A DNA stretch of 25,344 nucleotides from Burkholderiales bacterium (GTDB taxonomy: Bacteria > Pseudomonadota > Gammaproteobacteria > Burkholderiales > Burkholderiaceae_C). Below are positions 20,899 to 25,344 of the stretch, piece after piece (position 1 is the stretch's first letter; the number at the start of each line of letters is the position of its first letter). The DNA lies in the NCBI GenBank assembly GCA_016703325.1, contig JADJCH010000043.1, positions 1 through 25,344 of the forward strand. Direction: 5' to 3'. A model generated the notes under the pieces. It searched no databases. It worked only from the letters and a program-made list of their open reading frames with translations, and was not told the origin of the DNA. The translations under genes and the position numbers were made by a program.

Positions 20899-21893
20899 CC
20901 GTCGAGATCAAGACCACCGCCGTCGAGCCGATCCGGCAGAACTTCGGCGCGGTTGCGCGCCGCTTTGGCGCCGACAAGGCCGTGAGCCGCTACCAGGAGG
21001 CCAGCTTCGACCTGCAGGCGCAGGACAACTTCCACTACCGGCCGGTGTGGGACCCGGCGCGCGAGATCTACGACCGCCGCCGCACCGCCGTCCAGATGGC
21101 CGACTGGGAGGTGTTCAAGGACCCGCGGCAGTTCTACTACGCCAGCTACTGCATCCAGCGCGCGCGCATGCAGGAGGCGGCCGAGAAGAGCTTCGACTTC
21201 GTCGAGAAGAACCAGCTCATCGGCCTGATGGCCGAGCCGGTGCGCCAGCGCGCCGAGGCGCTGCTGCCGCTGCGCCATGCCGAGTGGGCGGCCAACCAGC
21301 ACAACTGCTTCGTGACGGCCTACGGCTTCGGCAGCTCGATCACGCAGGGCGCGATGTACGCCGCCACCGACCGCCTGGCGATCGCGCAGTACCTCTCGCG
21401 CATCGGCCTGCTGCTGGACGGCAGCAGCGGCCGGGCGCTGGACGCCGCCAAGCGCCAGTGGCTGGAAGACACCGCCTGGCAGCCGCTGCGCCGGCTCTGC
21501 GAGGACCTGCTGGTGCGCAAGGACTGGTTCGAGCTGCTGGTGGCGCAGGACCTGGTGATCGACGGCCTGCTGCACCCGCTGGCCTTCGGCCGCCCGGCCG
21601 GTACGCTGGCCGAGCCGGGCGCCGCGACGCTGGCGATGCTCACCGAGTTCATCGAGGACTGGTTCCCGGAGAACCGCAAATGGGTGGACGCCTGCGTGGC
21701 GGCCGCCGCCGGCGAGTCGGCCGCCAACCGCGCGCTGATCGCCGGCTGGGTGAAGGACTGGTCTGCCCGGGCGGTGGCGGCCATCGCCCCGCTGGTGCCC
21801 CTGCTGCAGGGTGAGGCCGGTGCGGCGCTGTGGGACCAGGCACAGGCTGCCTGGCAGGCCCGCATCGCCAAGCTGGGTCTGGCGCCGGCCTGA
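20895..21893 (+). CDS. dmpL: Phenol hydroxylase beta subunit (P1, DmpL type)
   Basis: This 332-residue protein is the non-catalytic oxygenase subunit that pairs with the di-iron alpha subunit. It begins VEIKTTAVEPIRQNF and contains the family segments FHYRPVWDPAREIYD, FKDPRQFYYASYCIQRAR and NQHNCFVTAYGFGSSITQ. It keeps the four-helix-bundle fold of the alpha subunit but lacks the E-x-x-H iron ligand pairs. Length matches DmpL/LapL. The ATG overlaps the stop of dmpK and dmpM follows after 29 bases. The protein works in the cytoplasm as part of an alpha-beta-gamma dimer. Confidence 0.96.
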   Translation: MTVEIKTTAVEPIRQNFGAVARRFGADKAVSRYQEASFDLQAQDNFHYRPVWDPAREIYDRRRTAVQMADWEVFKDPRQFYYASYCIQRARMQEAAEKSFDFVEKNQLIGLMAEPVRQRAEALLPLRHAEWAANQHNCFVTAYGFGSSITQGAMYAATDRLAIAQYLSRIGLLLDGSSGRALDAAKRQWLEDTAWQPLRRLCEDLLVRKDWFELLVAQDLVIDGLLHPLAFGRPAGTLAEPGAATLAMLTEFIEDWFPENRKWVDACVAAAAGESAANRALIAGWVKDWSARAVAAIAPLVPLLQGEAGAALWDQAQAAWQARIAKLGLAPA

Positions 21894-21922
21894 GCGTCAC
21901 CAAACCGTTTCAGAGATATCCG

Positions 21923-22210
21923 ATGAACGCCCCCAAGATTCAAAGCACCGTCTTCATGGCCCTGCAGGTCAACGAGGACACCCGCCCGATCATCGAGGCC
22001 CTCACCCGCGACAACCCCGAGGCGGTGGTGAACCGCTACCCCGGCATGGTCAAGGTGGATGCGCCGCTGCGCCTGGTGCTCAAGCGCGCCACGGTGGAAG
22101 AGCTGATCGGCAGCGACTGGGACCTGCAGTCCTTCAACCTGAACCTGATCTCGCTGTCCGGCAACGTCGACGAGACCGACGACGAGCTGGTCCTGCAATG
22201 GAACCGTTGA
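21923..22210 (+). CDS. dmpM: Phenol hydroxylase effector protein (P2, DmpM type)
   Basis: This 95-residue cofactor-less effector binds the oxygenase and tunes oxygen activation and substrate turnover, the counterpart of MmoB in methane monooxygenase. Typical segments are TVFMALQVNEDTRPIIEAL, RYPGMVKVDAPLRLVLKR and the terminal DETDDELVLQWNR. The frame is open upstream to 21830, but the ATG at 21923 begins the family's conserved start. The ribosome site is weak, so translation may depend on dmpL. dmpN starts 46 bases later. Confidence 0.96.
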   Translation: MNAPKIQSTVFMALQVNEDTRPIIEALTRDNPEAVVNRYPGMVKVDAPLRLVLKRATVEELIGSDWDLQSFNLNLISLSGNVDETDDELVLQWNR

Positions 22211-22256
22211 GCGACACGCCGCGCCCCCTCCTGCACGCCATCCTTCGGAAAACGAC

Positions 22257-23888
22257 ATGACCGCCACCCACACGACCGCAGCCCCCCGCAAACTCAGCCT
22301 CAAGGACCGCTACGCCCTGATGACCCGCGGCCTGGGCTGGGAGAGCAGCTACCAGCCCATGGAGAAGGCCTACGACCAGACCGGCCTGGAGGGCATCAAG
22401 ATCCACGACTGGGACGCCTGGCAGGACCCCTTCCGCCTGACCATGGACGCCTACTGGAAGTACCAGGCCGAGAAGGAGAAGAAGCTCTACGCCGTGCTGG
22501 ACGCCTTCCAGCAGAACAACGGCCACCTCAACATCAGCGACGCGCGCTACGTCAACACGCTCAAGCTGTTCTTCACCGGCATCACCCCGGCCGAGTACAA
22601 CGCGCACCGCCTGTTCGCCATGCTGGGCCGGCAGTTCCCGGGCACCGGCGCGGCCATCGCGTGCCAGATGCAGGCCATCGACGAGCTGCGCCATGTGCAG
22701 ACGCAGGTGCACAGCATCAGCCACTACAACAAGTACTTCAACGGACTGCACGACCACCGGCACATGAACGACCGGGTCTGGTACCTGAGCGTGCCCAAGT
22801 CCTTCTTCGAGGACGCCATCAGCTCCGGCCCCTTCGAGCAGATCATCGCCATCTCCTTCGCGCTGGAATACCTGCTCACCAACCTGGTGTTCATGCCCTT
22901 CATGTCCGGCGCCGCCTACAACGGCGACATGGCCACCGTGACCTTCGGCTTCTCCTCGCAAAGCGACGAGGCACGGCACATGACGCTGGGCCTGGAGTGC
23001 ATCAAGTTCGTGCTGGAGCAGGACCCGGGCAACCTGCCCATCGTCCAGGCCTGGCTCGACAAGTGGTTCTGGCGCGGCTACAAGGTGCTCGGCCTGGTCA
23101 GCATGATGCTGGACTACATGCTGCCCAAGAAGGTGATGAGCTGGAAGGAGGCCTGGAACATCTACTTCGTCCAGAACGGCGGCTCGCTGTTCAACGACCT
23201 CAGCCGCTACGGCCTGCGCATGCCCAAGTACTGGGAGCAGACCCTTGCGGAGGCGGAGCACCTCTCGCACCAGACCTGGAACAGCTTCTACAACTTCTCC
23301 GGCGCCGCGGCCTTCCACGTCTGGCTGCCCAACGAGGAGGACATGGCCTGGCTGTCGGAAAAGTACCCGGACACCTTCGACCGCCTCTACCGCCCGCGCA
23401 TCGAGTTCTACCGCGAGCAGGCCGCCAAGGGAGAGCGCTTCTACAACCACAACCTGCCGATGCTCTGCCAGACCTGCCAGGTGCCGCTGATCTTCACCGA
23501 AACCGACGACGCCGGCGCCGGCGCCACCAGCCACCGCGAAGGCAAGTACCTGGGCGAGACCTACCACTTCTGCTCCGACGGCTGCCGGGACACCTTCGAC
23601 ACCGACCCCGCCAAGTACGCGCAGGCCTGGCTGCCGGCGCACCAGATCCTGCAGGGCAACTGCTTTGCGCCCGGCACCGACCCGAGCGCGCCGGACTTCG
23701 ACCCCATGGCCGCGGTCTTCCAGTACTACCACCTGCAGCCCGGCGCAGACAACCTGGACTACGACGGCTCGCCCGACCAGGCGCATTGGCAGCAATGGAA
23801 GGGGACGGAAGCCGGCGCCGCCGCGCCCACCGCTTCCGCCGCACCAGCCACCCCAGCGGCACCGGCCTCCCAGCCCGCCGCCGCCTGA
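22257..23888 (+). CDS. dmpN: Phenol hydroxylase di-iron alpha subunit (P3, DmpN type)
   Basis: This 543-residue catalytic subunit hydroxylates phenol to catechol with O2 and electrons from the reductase. The di-iron ligands are visible: E113, E143 and H146 (DELRH), then E204 (FALEYL), E238 and H241 (DEARH), with the spacing of bacterial multicomponent monooxygenases. A C-terminal YHS-like domain has C404-x2-C407 and C439-x3-C443, a likely zinc site. The last 25 residues are an Ala/Pro/Thr-rich tail beyond the conserved QW ending. The closest family is the phenol hydroxylase group, given the dmpK-L-M-N-O-P order, rather than toluene monooxygenases. The precise substrate range (phenol, cresols, benzene or toluene) cannot be read off. 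Confidence 0.97.
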   Translation: MTATHTTAAPRKLSLKDRYALMTRGLGWESSYQPMEKAYDQTGLEGIKIHDWDAWQDPFRLTMDAYWKYQAEKEKKLYAVLDAFQQNNGHLNISDARYVNTLKLFFTGITPAEYNAHRLFAMLGRQFPGTGAAIACQMQAIDELRHVQTQVHSISHYNKYFNGLHDHRHMNDRVWYLSVPKSFFEDAISSGPFEQIIAISFALEYLLTNLVFMPFMSGAAYNGDMATVTFGFSSQSDEARHMTLGLECIKFVLEQDPGNLPIVQAWLDKWFWRGYKVLGLVSMMLDYMLPKKVMSWKEAWNIYFVQNGGSLFNDLSRYGLRMPKYWEQTLAEAEHLSHQTWNSFYNFSGAAAFHVWLPNEEDMAWLSEKYPDTFDRLYRPRIEFYREQAAKGERFYNHNLPMLCQTCQVPLIFTETDDAGAGATSHREGKYLGETYHFCSDGCRDTFDTDPAKYAQAWLPAHQILQGNCFAPGTDPSAPDFDPMAAVFQYYHLQPGADNLDYDGSPDQAHWQQWKGTEAGAAAPTASAAPATPAAPASQPAAA

Positions 23889-23910
23889 ACCCGCACAGGA
23901 AGCCTTCGAC

Positions 23911-24303
23911 ATGAACGCCGCATCGAACGCCGCTGCCACCACGCCCACCACGCCCACCACCCCGACCACCCTGCCGCCCCGCGATCGGGAGGCCAACTTC
24001 CACGGCAACCGCCTGCTCTACATCCTCTGGGAGCGCCATCTGGTGATCTGCGCCCCCATCGCCCTGGCACTGCCGCCCACCACCACCTTCGGCGACCTGC
24101 TCGACCGCGTGCTGCCCGGCACCGTCTTCGCCCAACACCCGGACTGGGCGCTCATCGACTGGGCCCAGGCCCGCTGGAGCGCCGGCAGCCAGCCGCTGCA
24201 GCCCGAGCACCACCAGACGCTGGCCGAACTCGGCCTGGGCCACAAGGCGCTGCTGCGCCTGCGCACGCCGGGGCTGGACGGCATCGGCGGCGTGGGCGGC
24301 TGA
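23911..24303 (+). CDS. dmpO: Phenol hydroxylase component P4 (DmpO type)
   Basis: This 130-residue small oxygenase subunit belongs to the third (gamma) chain of the oxygenase. After a Thr/Pro repeat tract at residues 11-20 (TPTTPTTPTT), unusual for the family, it shows the core NFHGNRLLYILWERHLVICAP, the FGDLLDRVLPGTV segment and ALIDWAQARWSA. The ATG at 23911 lies 22 bases after dmpN, with AGGA upstream. Length is slightly above the usual 118-120 because of the N-terminal extension. The dmpP ATG follows 13 bases after its stop. Confidence 0.95.
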   Translation: MNAASNAAATTPTTPTTPTTLPPRDREANFHGNRLLYILWERHLVICAPIALALPPTTTFGDLLDRVLPGTVFAQHPDWALIDWAQARWSAGSQPLQPEHHQTLAELGLGHKALLRLRTPGLDGIGGVGG

Positions 24304-24316
24304 GGTGGGGACTGGC

Positions 24317-25344
24317 ATGAGTTTTCGCATCACCGTCGAACCGCTCGGCCAGTCCTTCGACTGCGCCGAGGGCCAGACCCTGCTCGACGCCGCCCTGCGC
24401 CAGGGCTTGTACCTGCCGCACGCCTGCGGTCACGGCCTGTGCGCCACCTGCAAGGTGCAGGTGCTGGACGGCGAGGTGGAGCCCGGCCCGGCCTCACCCT
24501 TCGCACTGATGGACGTGGAGCGCGAAGAAGGCAAGTGCCTGGCCTGCTGCGCCACGCCCACCTCCGACCTCACCATCGAGGCCGATGTCGAGGAGGACCC
24601 GGACGCCCGCAGCATCCCGCTGCGCGACTTCCAGGCCCGCGTGGTCGAGCTGGTTGACCTCACGCCGACGATCAAGGGCATCCGTCTGTCCATCGACGCG
24701 AATGGGGAACCCGCGGGGATCGACTTCCAGGCCGGCCAGTACATCAACCTGGAGGTGGACGCGGTGGACGGCACGCCCCGCGCCTTCTCCCTGGCCAGCC
24801 CGCCCAGCTCACCGGGCGTGGTCGAGCTGAACGTGCGCCGCGTGCCCGGCGGCCGGGCCACGCCCTGGCTGCACGACCGGCTCCAGATCGGCGACCGCCT
24901 GAACTTCACCGGCCCCTTCGGCCGCTTCCTGGTTCGCAAGTCCGACCCGCGCCCCCTGCTCTTCCTGGCCGGCGGCTCGGGCCTGTCCAGCCCGCGCTCG
25001 ATGATCCTGGACCTGCTGGAGACGGATGGCGACACCCGCCCCATCACCCTGGTCTACGGCGCACGCCACGGCGCCGAGCTGTACTACCACGCCGAGTTCA
25101 TCGCGCTGGCCCAGCGCTTCCCCAACTTCCGCTACGTGCCCGTGCTGAGCGAGCCGTCCGCGGAGGAAGTCTGGGACGGCGCCACCGGCTACGTCCACGC
25201 CGCCGCCGAAGCCCTCTACCAGGGCGACTTCCGCGGCCACCGCGCCTACCTCTGCGGCCCCCCACCGATGATCGAAGCCTGCATCCGCACGCTGATGAAG
25301 GGACGGCTGTTCGAGCGGGACATCTTCACCGAGCGGTTCGTGAC
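24317..25344 (+). CDS. dmpP: Phenol hydroxylase FAD/[2Fe-2S] reductase (P5, DmpP type), cut at window edge
   Basis: This NADH-dependent reductase feeds electrons to the di-iron oxygenase. 342 complete codons are visible; relatives have about 353, so only about ten residues are missing. The plant-type ferredoxin domain has C37-x4-C42-x2-C45 and C77 (LACC). The FAD domain has RAFS at 155-158. The NAD domain has GGSG at 219-222 and CGPPPM at 313-318. The ATG at 24317 follows a GGTGGGG stretch. Downstream genes of the pathway, expected to be catechol 2,3-dioxygenase and meta-cleavage enzymes or the regulator, are outside the window. Confidence 0.97.
   Translation, partial: MSFRITVEPLGQSFDCAEGQTLLDAALRQGLYLPHACGHGLCATCKVQVLDGEVEPGPASPFALMDVEREEGKCLACCATPTSDLTIEADVEEDPDARSIPLRDFQARVVELVDLTPTIKGIRLSIDANGEPAGIDFQAGQYINLEVDAVDGTPRAFSLASPPSSPGVVELNVRRVPGGRATPWLHDRLQIGDRLNFTGPFGRFLVRKSDPRPLLFLAGGSGLSSPRSMILDLLETDGDTRPITLVYGARHGAELYYHAEFIALAQRFPNFRYVPVLSEPSAEEVWDGATGYVHAAAEALYQGDFRGHRAYLCGPPPMIEACIRTLMKGRLFERDIFTERFV

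Noticed and set aside
22134..24008. 624-codon open frame on the minus strand
   Set aside because: It is opposite the well-supported dmpN gene, has a Val/Gly/Leu-rich composition and no motif, and lacks a plausible start context.
1..25344. tRNA, rRNA, insertion sequence or prophage
   Set aside because: Read by eye on both strands, I saw no transposase or integrase motif, terminal repeats, tRNA-like cloverleaf or rRNA segment.

Overview
The window is GC-rich, tightly packed DNA. It probably comes from a motile, aromatic-degrading betaproteobacterium of the order Burkholderiales (a Leptothrix/Rubrivivax/Ideonella-type relative). This placement is inferred from base composition, the style of the multi-PAS chemoreceptors and the multicomponent phenol hydroxylase; no rRNA or marker gene is present to confirm it.

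Layout. (1) Bases 1-1855 (+) hold remains of two genes: purT, with many frame changes and two internal deletions, then a 2-oxoglutarate/Fe(II) oxygenase gene with several frame changes. All visible damage lies before about 1360. (2) A DNA2/UPF1-like SF1 helicase is on the minus strand at 1883-3964. (3) A chemosensory operon runs on the minus strand from 16566 down to 4028: soluble triple-PAS receptor, short membrane MCP-like protein, cheY, STAS protein, cheA, second soluble triple-PAS receptor, cheW, cheR, and a membrane GGDEF-EAL protein. A candidate sigma-28 (FliA) promoter lies upstream of the first gene. No cheB, cheD or cheZ is in the window. (4) A small DUF4405-like membrane protein (minus, ending in an intrinsic terminator) is divergent from a baeSR two-component pair (plus). 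The shared intergenic region carries two nested, nearly concentric inverted repeats. (5) After a VOC-fold gene comes a 319-base gap with a near-consensus sigma-54 promoter and two upstream inverted repeats. It precedes a phenol hydroxylase operon (dmpK, L, M, N, O, P order) that runs off the right edge within the last codons of the reductase.

How the parts work together. The receptors are predicted to be cytoplasmic energy/redox sensors (PAS1 of the first is Aer-like) feeding CheA, CheW and CheY. CheR would adapt the receptors, and the co-transcribed GGDEF-EAL protein may couple the pathway to cyclic di-GMP. The phenol hydroxylase turns phenols into catechols. Its promoter layout is that of a DmpR/XylR-type activator with sigma-54, but no such activator is in the window. 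The most interesting points are the identical C-terminal tails of the two receptors, the concentric palindromes at the baeS divergent promoter, the sigma-54 control region, the STAS and GGDEF-EAL members of a che operon, and the decayed (or badly assembled) left end.
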